A stretch of 64,000 nucleotides of DNA, from the NCBI GenBank assembly GCA_002270465.1, contig NQOF01000001.1, positions 126,501 to 190,500 of the forward strand, given 5' to 3'. The stretch's first letter is position 1. Each line of letters starts with the position of its first letter. The position numbers and the translations under genes were made by a program. Below the pieces are notes generated by a model. It saw only the letters and a program-made list of their open reading frames with translations, searched no databases and had not been told where the DNA came from. Of the stretch, positions 34,181-44,038 are shown one piece after another. This stretch comes from Blautia hominis. Its GTDB lineage: Bacteria > Bacillota > Clostridia > Lachnospirales > Lachnospiraceae.

Positions 34181-35929
34181 TTATTGTGCTCTTAGACCAA
34201 CAAAAATGGTCAAGCGGGCACAAATCCGGTCATCTTTTTCCTGGAAAATAGACAGTCCGCAGGGTTCCCCGTACAAAATACCCAGTCTCTGGTTCACATT
34301 TGCTATGCCCAGATTGCCTGAGGATTCCTTGCTGGTGTCATAATCAGGCGCAAGCAGCCTGTCCACCTTTGCCCTCTCCTGCTCGTTCATAATGCCGTTG
34401 TTCTCCGTCTCCAGATAGAGGTAGTCTCCCTTTTTATAACTTCTTAAGACCACTGTGCCGCTGCCGCTCCTTATGACGCCGTGTTCAATGGCGTTCTCGA
34501 TCACGGGCTGCAGGATCAGTCTTGGCACCTTCTCATTCAGGGTCTCTTCCGAGATATCCATCTCCACAGTAAGCTTGCTTCCCAGCCTCTCTTTCATAAT
34601 ATGAAGATAAGCCTCCACATATTGCAGTTCCTCTTTCAGAGGCACCACATGCCGCCGCTTTCTGTCCATAGCCGCGTTCATGAGTACGGACAGGGATTCT
34701 ATCATCTTGGAGATCTTCATATTGCCGGAGAGGCGGGCCTCCCAGTTGATGATCTCCAGAGTGTTGTTCATAAAATGGGGATTGATGTGGGACTGCAGAG
34801 CCATGATCCTGGCGTCTTTCAGTGCCATCTCCTCCTGGAATATATGGTCAAACTGGTATTTGAGCCGGCTTGACATCTGGTTAAAGGATTCCGTCAGATA
34901 GACAAATTCCTGGCTGCCTGCCTCAAAGGTGATCTGATACCCCAGATTGCCCTCCTGGATCTCCCTGGCTCCCTCCATAAGCTGCTCTGTGGGCTGAAGG
35001 ATATGACGGCGCACCATAAATATGAGGAACACCACAAGAGGCACCAGAAGTACGATCATCACGCCCAGAATACGCATATATGCATACATGGAGTCCATGA
35101 CCACCGTCTTAGGAATGCGTACCAGCGTATCCAGCCGGTAACTGTTCTCTTTCACAAGATTCCTGATGTACAGATAACCGCCCTCCCATGTACTGCCCTG
35201 TGGATATTCTTCCGGACGCATCCCCTCTTTGTTCTCCTGTTCCCCATCCTGGGTGAACTCCAGACACAGATCGTTTAAATATATCCCCATATCAAAATCA
35301 TTCAGAAAATGACGCATGCCCTCAAAACAATAGGCAGTATTCAATCGCATGACCAGCACACCCACAGGTTCAAAAGAACGGTTCACAAGATTCCTGATCA
35401 TGTAAATGCGCCCATCCCTGTCCAGGAAACCTATACCGGTATCAAGGGTCTCTGCATATTCCCTGACGGCTTCATGGTCATACTCCCAGTAGGTATTGAT
35501 CTGATGATACGCCCCGCCCGCACTGGAATTATATACTTCACCGTTCAGCTTCTCCGGGGCCTCCCTGTACCAGAAAATAGTGCTGGAAAAGCTGGGGTCA
35601 TTGGTATACTTGGTATTCAGATACCCCCGCACCCTGCCGCTGAGCCAGTAATCCTTGTAATCATTACTCTTATATGCCTCATAGACCGAACGCAGTTCCC
35701 CCTCGTAGGATGCGTCCCTGGAATCCTCTATGGCCTGGTTCAGCCGCTCCACACTGGTCTGCATATTAAAATTTACCTGATCTGTCATATTGTCCACCCG
35801 GTCCCCCATCTGGTTGGACAGGATATAATGCACCATCATACCCACCATGAGCACAAATGGTATCATCCAGCACCCCAAAGCAATGGCAATGACTCTCCAC
35901 TGGATGGAAAATTTCTTTTTTTCTTTCAT
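34181..35929 (-). CDS. YesM-type sensor histidine kinase
   Basis: 582 residues; the start at 35929 has AGAGG eight bases upstream. Two transmembrane helices (about 15-35 and 285-308) bracket an extracellular sensor. A HAMP domain follows, then the His-kinase motif QSHINPHFMNNTLE with the phospho-accepting His, and a GHKL ATPase with PVIENAIEHG and NLGIANVNQRL. It phosphorylates the YesN-like regulator at 29837. It lies between the mutase and the binding-protein gene in the sugar locus. Confidence 0.94.
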   Translation of the reverse strand: MKEKKKFSIQWRVIAIALGCWMIPFVLMVGMMVHYILSNQMGDRVDNMTDQVNFNMQTSVERLNQAIEDSRDASYEGELRSVYEAYKSNDYKDYWLSGRVRGYLNTKYTNDPSFSSTIFWYREAPEKLNGEVYNSSAGGAYHQINTYWEYDHEAVREYAETLDTGIGFLDRDGRIYMIRNLVNRSFEPVGVLVMRLNTAYCFEGMRHFLNDFDMGIYLNDLCLEFTQDGEQENKEGMRPEEYPQGSTWEGGYLYIRNLVKENSYRLDTLVRIPKTVVMDSMYAYMRILGVMIVLLVPLVVFLIFMVRRHILQPTEQLMEGAREIQEGNLGYQITFEAGSQEFVYLTESFNQMSSRLKYQFDHIFQEEMALKDARIMALQSHINPHFMNNTLEIINWEARLSGNMKISKMIESLSVLMNAAMDRKRRHVVPLKEELQYVEAYLHIMKERLGSKLTVEMDISEETLNEKVPRLILQPVIENAIEHGVIRSGSGTVVLRSYKKGDYLYLETENNGIMNEQERAKVDRLLAPDYDTSKESSGNLGIANVNQRLGILYGEPCGLSIFQEKDDRICARLTIFVGLRAQ

Positions 35930-36102
35930 TCCCCTTACCTCTCTCCGCACGTACTGCGGCTTTTCTGCTTTTGCCGCTTTTCTAACATCAGATCATGAAT
36001 TGCAGGCAGTTCATGATCGCTATTCCCCGTTCGCCATAAGTGAGCAGGCTCCCTTCCGGCGCTCTTGCGCTCATTATATCATGTACCGCCCTTTTCCGCA
36101 AA

Positions 36103-36140
36103 AAACAATAGAAAGCACGCTTTGCGCACTTTCTATTATT
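36103..36140 (-). terminator. terminator of the phosphohexomutase gene
   Basis: Minus-strand AATAGAAAG / CTTTCTATT stem with a GC-rich loop, then GTTTTTT. It resembles the hairpins in the MATE leader. Confidence 0.85.
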
Positions 36141-36172
36141 TTTATACCGTCAGTTAAAACTGTTCTCTTTCA

Positions 36173-37606
36173 TCAGTTTTTCAGTTCCAAAAATTCTTCA
36201 AAAAGCTCGCACATGCGGACAGCCTGATATGCCTCAGGCATCTCGCAGAAAATACGAAGAAGAGGCTCTGTGCCGGAGAATCTGGCAATGATCCAGCCGC
36301 CGTTCTTGAAGTAGATCTTGCAGCCGTCCATATAGGATACCCGCTCTACCGGCTCATCAATATCGGGAAGAGCCTTATCCACCATAAGGGTCCTCTGGAT
36401 CTCATCCTTCCTTGCAGGCGTGAACTTATAATCTCTCTCCTCCATATAGATGCTTCCGTACTCCTCCTCAATATCCCTTGCGATCTGGGATATCTTCTTT
36501 CCGGTCACGGCGATCATCTCTACCAAAAGCATAGCGGCATATACGCCGTCCTTGCCGTTGATATGTCCCTTAACGGTAAGACCGCCTGAGGACTCACCGC
36601 CGATGATGGCGTCTGTCTCCTCCATCTTGGAAGATATATATTTGAATCCTACCGGAACTTCATAGCATTTCTGCCCGAAGCTCTCAGCCACACGGTCCAG
36701 CATATGGGTGGTTGCCACGTTGCGCACGACAGGGCCGCTCCAGCCTTTGTATTTTACAAGATAATAATACAGCAGCACTAAAATATCATTGGGATGCAGG
36801 AATTTTCCCGTATCGTCAATCACACCGATCCGGTCAGCATCCCCATCCGTAGCCACACCGATATCGCAGCCCCTGTCCAGCACATAATTCTGCAGGGAGC
36901 GCAGGGTCTGGGCGTTTGGTGCCGGCAGCTTGCCGCCAAACAGCGTGTCATGACGCTCGTGTATGATCTCCAGCTCACAGCGGGTGATGGAAAGCAGCGT
37001 CTTCAGGGATGTCTGGCTCACACCGTACATGGGGTCAAGAGCCACACGAAGCCCTTTGTTCTTAATGGCCTCCACATCCACTGCCGCAATAATATTGTCC
37101 AGATATTCATTGAGAGGATTAAATTCCACAACCTTTCCCTCAGCAACTGCCTGCTCGTAAGGGATCGTGCTGATGGTATTGCCGGCAGCGATCTCCTCCT
37201 CCACCTTTGCTATATACGCTTCGATCTCCGCAGTCTGCACCTCATTGGCATCTCTTCCGCCTCTGGTGAAAACCTTGATCCCATTGTAAATGGCCGGATT
37301 ATGGCTGGCTGTCACCATCATGCCGTAGGGCAGATCGTGGGCCATCACATAATACATGATCAGCGGCGTGGGGGAAGACCGGTTGATAAACCAGGCACGG
37401 ATCCCCTCCGCTGCCAGTACCTCACATGACCACATCACGGCTTCCTTTGCCAGGAAACGCCTGTCATAGCCAATGCAGATATCCTCCTTCTCCACACCCT
37501 CTGCCTTCATCTTCATGGCAAGGGCTTTTGTCAGCCTCTGGATGTTATCCTTCGTGAAGCCGTCACCTATAATCGCTCTCCAACCGCCTGTTCCAAATTT
37601 GATCAT
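36173..37606 (-). CDS. phosphoglucomutase/phosphomannomutase-family enzyme
   Basis: 477 residues; the start at 37606 follows AAGGAGAG. Family motifs in order: KFGTGGWRA, catalytic-Ser loop TASHNP (about 98), metal loop TDGDADRIG (about 235), sugar loop GGESSGG and phosphate loop RFSGTEP. It interconverts sugar-1-phosphate and sugar-6-phosphate. It follows the GH94 phosphorylase gene, whose product releases a sugar-1-phosphate, so it passes that product to central metabolism. Glucose or N-acetylglucosamine forms are both possible. Confidence 0.94.
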   Translation of the reverse strand: MIKFGTGGWRAIIGDGFTKDNIQRLTKALAMKMKAEGVEKEDICIGYDRRFLAKEAVMWSCEVLAAEGIRAWFINRSSPTPLIMYYVMAHDLPYGMMVTASHNPAIYNGIKVFTRGGRDANEVQTAEIEAYIAKVEEEIAAGNTISTIPYEQAVAEGKVVEFNPLNEYLDNIIAAVDVEAIKNKGLRVALDPMYGVSQTSLKTLLSITRCELEIIHERHDTLFGGKLPAPNAQTLRSLQNYVLDRGCDIGVATDGDADRIGVIDDTGKFLHPNDILVLLYYYLVKYKGWSGPVVRNVATTHMLDRVAESFGQKCYEVPVGFKYISSKMEETDAIIGGESSGGLTVKGHINGKDGVYAAMLLVEMIAVTGKKISQIARDIEEEYGSIYMEERDYKFTPARKDEIQRTLMVDKALPDIDEPVERVSYMDGCKIYFKNGGWIIARFSGTEPLLRIFCEMPEAYQAVRMCELFEEFLELKN

Positions 37607-37683
37607 TGCTGTTCTCTCCTTCCTGTACGAACCCATATATTACCATAACAAAATGTTTTATACTTTCACAGTTACCCGGATGG

Positions 37684-40074
37684 TTACCCCATAACAACTC
37701 TTACGGTATGACTGCTGCCCGCTTCACAGACAGGAATCTTATCCACCTTTTCTCCGTCCAGCCAGATTTCCTTCACGCCTTTTTCCACATGGACCGGATT
37801 TTCCACTGTGATCTCAAAGGACGCGCCGCGGAATACCCGGTGCGCGGTAAATCCTTCCCAGTCACCGGGGATACAGGGATCTATCTCCAGTCCGTCCATC
37901 TGCGGACGGATGCCCAGCATGTATCTGGTGGCTGCAAAGTAGGCCCAGCCGCCGCTTCCTGTCATGAAAGGATGTCTTGCCCTGCCGTATGCGGTGTGGT
38001 CTTTTCCCATAATAAACTGACAGTAGGAATAAGGTTCTGCCTGGCGGATCTCGATCATATCATTCTGGTAATAAGGACACAGAGCATTATAGAATTCCAT
38101 GGCCCGGCTTCCCCTTCCCAGCATACATTCTGCTGCCCATGCCCATGGGTTGGGGTGACTGAACACAGAACCGTTCTCCTTCACACCCGGATATACCCTG
38201 GTCACAAAACCAATGTCATCATCCGGAACTGTGTAGGACGGACCGTTGAGCATGATGCCATAAGGTGTAAAGAGGTTCTCATACACAGCATCCATGGCTT
38301 TTGTCCCCTTATCCTTCGGCGCCGCACCGGAGAGCACTGCCCAGGCATTGGATTCCAGATGTACCCTTCCCTCTTTGTCCTTCTGTGTTCCGATCTTCCG
38401 GCCGTTTTTCGTGATGCCGCGGACATACCATTCACCGTCCCAAAGCTCACGGTCGCAGACCTTTTTCACATTCTCCGCCATTGCCGTGTATTTTTGTACA
38501 TCCTCTTTTTCACCCAGATAGGCGGCAGCCTCAAGAAAACTCTCGATGGCCCAGTAGTGCAGGAAGGATACCATGGCGCTCTCACCACCGCCCAGATTCA
38601 GGCAGTCATTCCAGTCCGCACGGAGGCCTTTGCACACACCGTCCTCTCCCACCTGTCTGGCGGAGAAGTCTAAGATCCGTTTCATATGGTCATAGACAGT
38701 GCCCTCACCTTTGTCAGCATACGGCACTACCTGGTTTAAAAGCTCAAATTCACCGGTCTCTTTTACATACTCCACAATGGAGCTTACCAGCCACAGGGCA
38801 TCATCGGAACAGGTATCCTCCAGGCCATGGATCATCTGGTCTCTGCTTGGAGTGGGCACAACGGTGGGGGATTTAAACGGCTTCACTTCCGTATCCGGGT
38901 CAAACCACTCCGGCTGGAACAGATGCAGGCCGTAGCCCTCTGACACCTGGCCTCTTAAAAGCTCTATGATCCTCTGGCGGCATTTCTCCGGGTTGGAGTG
39001 GGGAACTGTCATGGCATCCTGTGCCGTATCCCTGTAGCCAAGTCCTGTACGTCCCCCCACCTCGATAAAGGAGGCAAAACGTGAGAACATTACATTGATC
39101 TCCGCCTGGTAAAGGGTCCATGTATTGATCAGTGTATTCATACCTTCATTGGGCGTCCGAATCTGCAGCTTATCAAATTTGCTGTCCCAGTAGCTTTTCA
39201 GTTCCTCATAGGCTGCGTCCACATTTGCAGGATCACTGTATTTTTCCTTGTAGGGATAAGCAGCTTTTCTGTTTCCCTCTCCCAGCATGAACACCAGGCG
39301 CACTTCCTCACCGGGAGCCAGGGTGATCTTTTTCTGCAGGGCTCCGCAGTGGTTGTTGCCCTTCTCAAAACCGCCGTTTAAGACACCATTTTCCACGCCA
39401 ATGGGGTTTGATTCCGTGCGGTAGGGACCAATGAAGGCATCTCTCAGGCACTCAAATCCATCCGGCTCAAAGCTGGCTGTGAACCACTGGAATCCAAACT
39501 CTTCATAAAAAAGGTCATGTTCAATAATACCGTCCTCACAGGAGGAGCCTGCCGCATACATACTCATCTGGAAATTTTTGTTGTCCATCTCAATCTGGTG
39601 GAAGGAGAATTCCAGATAGGAATACACGCTGAGGCTTCTTTGGCGTCCGCTGTCATTCTTGATCTTCACATCCCACAGTTCCACCGGGTCCTCTTTGGGG
39701 ATGCACATTTTCTGGGATGCCTTGATGCCGCTGTAGTCACATTCATAGACAGAATAGGACATGCCGTGCCGGCAGGTATATTTGGCTTCCTCCAGGGACT
39801 TGCCCACAGGCTGCCAGGATACGCTCCAGTAATCCCCATCCTCATCGTCGCGGATATACACATAATGTCCCGGCCGGTCCATGGGTACTGCATTGGCGCG
39901 GAACCTTGTAATGCGGTGATACTCCGGTGATTTGTAGAAAATATATCCTCCTGCTGTGTGGTTCAAAACCGCACACATGTCTTTCACTCCCAGGTAATTG
40001 GTCCAGGATGTAGGTAGATCTACCCTGTCAATCACGTACTCTCTCTTTTCATTGTCAAAATGTCCGTATTTCAT
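37684..40074 (-). CDS. GH94 disaccharide phosphorylase (cellobiose or chitobiose type)
   Basis: 796 residues, the size of cellobiose and N,N'-diacetylchitobiose phosphorylases; the start at 40074 follows AGGAGGG. It opens MKYGHFDNEKREYVI and has TSWTNYLG, GGRTGLGYRDTAQD, the catalytic Asp in GLRADWNDCLNLGGGES (about 480-490) and PNPWAWAAE. The enzyme splits a beta-1,4 disaccharide with phosphate, giving a sugar-1-phosphate and a free sugar. From memory, several stretches (VVPTPS, the DWNDCLNLGGGES region) look as close to chitobiose phosphorylase as to the cellobiose enzyme, so the substrate is open. It lacks a signal peptide and works in the cytoplasm after import. Confidence 0.92.
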   Translation of the reverse strand: MKYGHFDNEKREYVIDRVDLPTSWTNYLGVKDMCAVLNHTAGGYIFYKSPEYHRITRFRANAVPMDRPGHYVYIRDDEDGDYWSVSWQPVGKSLEEAKYTCRHGMSYSVYECDYSGIKASQKMCIPKEDPVELWDVKIKNDSGRQRSLSVYSYLEFSFHQIEMDNKNFQMSMYAAGSSCEDGIIEHDLFYEEFGFQWFTASFEPDGFECLRDAFIGPYRTESNPIGVENGVLNGGFEKGNNHCGALQKKITLAPGEEVRLVFMLGEGNRKAAYPYKEKYSDPANVDAAYEELKSYWDSKFDKLQIRTPNEGMNTLINTWTLYQAEINVMFSRFASFIEVGGRTGLGYRDTAQDAMTVPHSNPEKCRQRIIELLRGQVSEGYGLHLFQPEWFDPDTEVKPFKSPTVVPTPSRDQMIHGLEDTCSDDALWLVSSIVEYVKETGEFELLNQVVPYADKGEGTVYDHMKRILDFSARQVGEDGVCKGLRADWNDCLNLGGGESAMVSFLHYWAIESFLEAAAYLGEKEDVQKYTAMAENVKKVCDRELWDGEWYVRGITKNGRKIGTQKDKEGRVHLESNAWAVLSGAAPKDKGTKAMDAVYENLFTPYGIMLNGPSYTVPDDDIGFVTRVYPGVKENGSVFSHPNPWAWAAECMLGRGSRAMEFYNALCPYYQNDMIEIRQAEPYSYCQFIMGKDHTAYGRARHPFMTGSGGWAYFAATRYMLGIRPQMDGLEIDPCIPGDWEGFTAHRVFRGASFEITVENPVHVEKGVKEIWLDGEKVDKIPVCEAGSSHTVRVVMG

Positions 40075-40279
40075 GTTACGAAACCCTCCTGAATCTCCTA
40101 TTAAGAATCTTTGCGGACAGGCAGTCTGTACTGTCCGGCCCTGATAATACGAAGGGGCCTGCATCGGCAGACCCCTTTTCGTCTTCCTGGCTCTATTATA
40201 GAAAACTTTCTGTTTCAGTAACATAGTTCAGGATGTTAATATTTGTTTTTTCTTGTGATGACGCGGGGAAAGATATTTT

Positions 40280-41143
40280 TTAACTCTCCAGATATTTTCT
40301 CAGGGCCTCTGCCAGCCTCTTTGCCGTCTCATATCCCTGGCTGTAAAGTGCTTTCAGTTTTTCCCCGTCCTTCTCGATCCGTCCGATCTCCACCGGTTTT
40401 GGAGGCTGGATCAGGAATACGCTTCCCTCTTTTTCCTTCCGGTAGAGATGATCCAGGGTCTCGTTATAGACCCGGTGCCTGTTTTCCATACACTCCACCA
40501 GTTTTGGGAACTGCCTGCCGTAGCGCAGGCGCAGAAGCGGCACCATCCGGTTTCTCTGCTTCCGGTATTCCCTGCCCCTTGTGAGCACTACCACGTTCTT
40601 GTCATTTCCCATGCTTTCGGATTTGCGGATGGGAATAGAATCTGTTATACCGCCGTCCAGGTATGGCTTCTTCCGGATCCACAGGGTCCTGGACATAAGG
40701 GGAAGGGAGCTGGATGCCCGGATATAACAAATGTCCCGGTGCAGGTCCCGGATGCGTTTATACTCCGCCTGCCCGGTCTCACAGTTGGTCACAACCGCGT
40801 AAAACCTGGCCGGGTTTGCTTCAAACATTTCATGGTCATAGGGGTCCAGTTCATCCGGTATGGTCTTGTAAAGCATCTCTGCCCCAAAATAATCCCCTGT
40901 CTTTAAGAAGCTGCCGATCCCGCAGTATCTGGGGTCATCCAGATACCCGGTAACGGTCCGGTATCCCCTTCCGTGCTGCTTTGACAAATAACTGCAGGCC
41001 AGACAGGAGCCGGCGGAAACGCCCAGGCAGGTATCAAACGAAATATCCTCCTCCAGGAAATAGTCCAGCACGCCTGCGGTAAATACACCCCGCATCCCGC
41101 CGCCCTCCAAAATCAAACCTGTTTTCGCAATATTTTGTGTCAT
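40280..41143 (-). CDS. patatin-like phospholipase
   Basis: 287 residues; start at 41143, eight bases from the stop of the upstream gene. The oxyanion loop is LEGGGMRGVFTAG, the nucleophile Ser is in LGVSAGS (about 43) and the Asp of the dyad in YLDGGITDS (about 165). This makes it a Ser-Asp lipid acyl hydrolase, of the group often called YjjU/RssA-like. It is cytoplasmic, with no signal peptide. It is probably co-transcribed with the phosphoesterase-rubrerythrin gene. Confidence 0.92.
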   Translation of the reverse strand: MTQNIAKTGLILEGGGMRGVFTAGVLDYFLEEDISFDTCLGVSAGSCLACSYLSKQHGRGYRTVTGYLDDPRYCGIGSFLKTGDYFGAEMLYKTIPDELDPYDHEMFEANPARFYAVVTNCETGQAEYKRIRDLHRDICYIRASSSLPLMSRTLWIRKKPYLDGGITDSIPIRKSESMGNDKNVVVLTRGREYRKQRNRMVPLLRLRYGRQFPKLVECMENRHRVYNETLDHLYRKEKEGSVFLIQPPKPVEIGRIEKDGEKLKALYSQGYETAKRLAEALRKYLES

Positions 41144-41150
41144 TTTCCCG

Positions 41151-42425
41151 TCATCCCTCTTTTGTCTCTTCTTTGCTCTCATATACCAAAAACTCTCTTG
41201 CAGGCGCCCCGCAGACCGGACAGCGCTCCGGCCGGCTCTCCATCAGGCATCCGCAGACCGGACACACGTAAAACACGGTTTTTTCAAATCCGGTGCAGTC
41301 TGCAGCCTCACTCAGAAGCCTTGCATGGGCCTTCTCGGCAGAAGCCGCGTCCCGGTAGGCCTGCCTCGTGAGCAGAAAATCCCGCTCCTGGGCATAGTCC
41401 GCAACCATGGGATACAGACGCTCGTATTCAAATTTTTCTCCGGGCACATAGGTCTCCACTGATTCATGAAACGCTTTCGGCTTGTCCAGGATGGCGTAAA
41501 AACTCTTGGCGTGCCGGTACTCCGATTCTGCCAGCGCCCGGAACAGATTGGCGACCCTGCCGTATCCTCTCTTTTCTGCACGCTCCGCAAAGGTCTGATA
41601 GCGAAGAAATGCATACAGCTCCCCTTTGACGGTCTCCTCAAGCTGGTCCCTGGTGATCTTGTCCTCCCGCTCCCTCTGGTAAGGGGCATCCCCAAGATTT
41701 TCAAATCTGTGGCAGAGCCTGCCGTTCTCCCTGGCAAAGCGGACAATATGATGTTCCACATCCGATGCCTTTATATTCTCCGACACATCCTCTATGATGG
41801 CACCGCCTCCCCCTGTGCACACAAAGGGAATGCCATCCACTTCATCCTCAAAGCAAGAGTGCACATGGCCGCACACAAAATATTTGATTTTTTCCTTATA
41901 TGGAAGATATACTGCCCTGAGACGCTCAAATTCCTCCCGGGGCACGGAATTTCCCGTAAAATGGTTTGGCAGAGGAATGTGGAAGGCGATCACCACATTT
42001 TCGCACTCTTCCATGGCAAGTACCCGTCCAAGCAGCGCAAGCCCTGTGTCGGAAAATTTCCGGAAGGCATTGTCAACCACTACAATCGTAAATGTCTCCG
42101 CAATGACAGCATAGTCATGCAGACCAAAAAATGCCTCGTAGTCTCCTGTGTCGTGGTTTCCCCTAAGCACAAAGACATCTTTATCAGCCACCGATTCTGT
42201 GACGGTACAGATATTTTTGTAGTGACGCTCATCGCCAACAGGAACCATATCCCCGGCTATGAGGATCATATCTTCCTCTGCCGCTTTCTCAAGCGCCCCT
42301 GCATAGGTCTTCATCATAACGGTTCCCATCCCTTCACATCCGGGGTCCCCGATCACCGCAAAGGACGTACAGCCGGGACGGCGGACAATAGGTTCTATAA
42401 TTTTCTGAATATTACGTTTCTTCAT
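41151..42425 (-). CDS. metallophosphoesterase-rubrerythrin-rubredoxin fusion
   Basis: 424 residues in three parts. Residues 1-240 are a calcineurin-type phosphoesterase with FAVIGDPGC, IAGDMVP, LRGNHDTGD, FHIPLP and CGHVHS, all metal-ligand motifs. Residues about 255-375 are a ferritin-like rubrerythrin domain with KGELYAFLRYQTFAERAEKR and ESEYRHAKSF, carrying the di-iron ExxH pattern. Residues about 383-415 are a rubredoxin with YVCPVCG and CPVCGAP. Rubrerythrins reduce peroxide in anaerobes. A fusion to a phosphoesterase is not one I know. It may couple peroxide sensing to nucleotide or phosphoprotein cleavage. Confidence 0.88.
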   Translation of the reverse strand: MKKRNIQKIIEPIVRRPGCTSFAVIGDPGCEGMGTVMMKTYAGALEKAAEEDMILIAGDMVPVGDERHYKNICTVTESVADKDVFVLRGNHDTGDYEAFFGLHDYAVIAETFTIVVVDNAFRKFSDTGLALLGRVLAMEECENVVIAFHIPLPNHFTGNSVPREEFERLRAVYLPYKEKIKYFVCGHVHSCFEDEVDGIPFVCTGGGGAIIEDVSENIKASDVEHHIVRFARENGRLCHRFENLGDAPYQREREDKITRDQLEETVKGELYAFLRYQTFAERAEKRGYGRVANLFRALAESEYRHAKSFYAILDKPKAFHESVETYVPGEKFEYERLYPMVADYAQERDFLLTRQAYRDAASAEKAHARLLSEAADCTGFEKTVFYVCPVCGCLMESRPERCPVCGAPAREFLVYESKEETKEG

Positions 42426-42451
42426 AACAATACCTCCTCAATGGTATTAGT

Positions 42452-44038
42452 TTACTTCATTTTTTCTGAACTGGCAACCGGAATCGTTCGCGCGGTCTTT
42501 TTGGCCTCCTGTTCCAGATATGCTTCCACCGACGCGGTATCCTGCCTCAGCAGAAGCAGAATACTCTGGAGGTATATTTTGTTATAGCTGTCATTCAGGT
42601 CAAGCCCCAGCATTTCGTGGATGCGCTTTACCCTGTATTTCAGGGTGCTGATATGGATCCCCAGGCGGGAGGCAGTCCGGCTCATGACCATAAAGTTATC
42701 AAAAAGAGCCTCCAGGGTCTGATAATAACTTGTGTGATGGATGTGATCATGGAGAAGCAGATCTTTCAGCCCGCCAAAGAGAAGGACATTGACCGGCAGG
42801 GACTTCCATCCCTCATAAATGATATAATCCAGCGCGAAATCTTTGAAAAGACACGCCTTTTTTGTATGATCCAGCTTATTTCCGATCCTCAGCGCCGCCA
42901 ATGCCTGGATACCGTAATCCGGATAATCCGGAAAACTGCGGAACGGGGTGCTGACTCCTGCGATCAGCGGCGAATCTTTCAATATCACTTCCAGCCTCTC
43001 CCCGATTTCCTCCACACCCCCGGATACTTTCAGAAGATTGCACAGAAAGAAAACCTCAGTCCCTGTCTTGACCATGAGACTGCTGTTCTCAAACAGCTCA
43101 TCTGCAGGTATCTCTCTCTGGCTGACTTTGCTGAAAAATGCTGATCTGAGCACAATGCAGACATAACTTCCCTTTTGTTCCCAGCCAAGCCTTGCAAGGG
43201 ACCGCGTCAAACATTCCGGCATCTCAGCAAAGCTTCTGCAGGATTGTGCCTGCTGTGCCAAGGTTCTCTGCATCCGCTCCATTCCCTGGTAGCTGTTGAT
43301 AAAATTCACACGCCGCATACACTTAAGATACTGTCCTGTCTGGCAGAGCAGTATCCTGTCCCGCTCTGTCAGCGGCACTGTGACGGAGAGGAGAAAGATC
43401 CCCAGCACGATCTTATCCTCTTCCCGGACCGGCACCGCCAGAAATGGGATCCCCTCCTCTGTGGCCGATACTCCGCCCTCCTCCTTCCATGCGCGGCAAA
43501 AAGCCTTCTCAAAAGAAGACCTTAAAAAATCCGTATCCCCATCCCTGCACTCACAGGGAATCCTGCACGTATCCTCATTCTGGGACAGCGCCAGGATCTC
43601 CATGTGTTCCCCCACTACAATAATGGGATTGGAAAATACGGATAAGAGCACCGGGGTCAGGGCCGAAAAAGGTTTTCCATCCCGGCACAGCCGGTTTAAC
43701 CCCTCCTCAAATATCCTGTATTTCTCAAATATTTTTAAGAGTAAAGACAATATCATCTGGGGTGTCAGGTACGGTCTGACCCATAGAATATCCATGCCCT
43801 CCCGCTCCAGACATTCTTTTGAAGGTTTCCCGATGCTTACCACAGTGAGCGCCGCATGTTTTTTCGGTATCCGCTCCAAATCTTCTGCGTACATGATATA
43901 CACGTAATATTCCCTGAGCGATATCCCTTCCTGCCAGATCAGGGCGCCTGTCAGGGGAAGCTCCATGGGATCTGATTTCAGAGAACTTCCCTCCACACCT
44001 TTTAAATCTTCAGCCAATATACACCCGTTCAGCTTCAA
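42452..44038 (-). CDS. PucR/CdaR-type regulator (downstream of pair)
   Basis: 528 residues; the ATG overlaps the previous gene's stop by four bases (ATGA). The C-terminal helix-turn-helix reads TASRLGIHISTLKYRVKRIHEML (about residues 475-497, written here as one motif in parts). The N-terminal region is of the sensory type found in PucR relatives. It forms a co-translated pair with the 44035 gene and is convergent with the phosphoesterase cluster. The two may work as a heteromer or sense different ligands for the divergent MFS/URO-D operon. Confidence 0.85.
   Translation of the reverse strand: MKLNGCILAEDLKGVEGSSLKSDPMELPLTGALIWQEGISLREYYVYIMYAEDLERIPKKHAALTVVSIGKPSKECLEREGMDILWVRPYLTPQMILSLLLKIFEKYRIFEEGLNRLCRDGKPFSALTPVLLSVFSNPIIVVGEHMEILALSQNEDTCRIPCECRDGDTDFLRSSFEKAFCRAWKEEGGVSATEEGIPFLAVPVREEDKIVLGIFLLSVTVPLTERDRILLCQTGQYLKCMRRVNFINSYQGMERMQRTLAQQAQSCRSFAEMPECLTRSLARLGWEQKGSYVCIVLRSAFFSKVSQREIPADELFENSSLMVKTGTEVFFLCNLLKVSGGVEEIGERLEVILKDSPLIAGVSTPFRSFPDYPDYGIQALAALRIGNKLDHTKKACLFKDFALDYIIYEGWKSLPVNVLLFGGLKDLLLHDHIHHTSYYQTLEALFDNFMVMSRTASRLGIHISTLKYRVKRIHEMLGLDLNDSYNKIYLQSILLLLRQDTASVEAYLEQEAKKTARTIPVASSEKMK

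Noticed and set aside
37606-38673. Antisense ORF (355 codons) over the GH94 gene
   Set aside because: Shadow frame; the GH94 frame has full family motifs.
40153-40180. Terminator before the GH94 gene
   Set aside because: AAGGGG and CCCCTT pair, but there is no T-run and a mismatch in the stem; left out as weak.
41466-42587. Antisense ORF (373 codons) over the phosphoesterase fusion
   Set aside because: Shadow frame with Cys- and His-rich random composition and no ribosome site.
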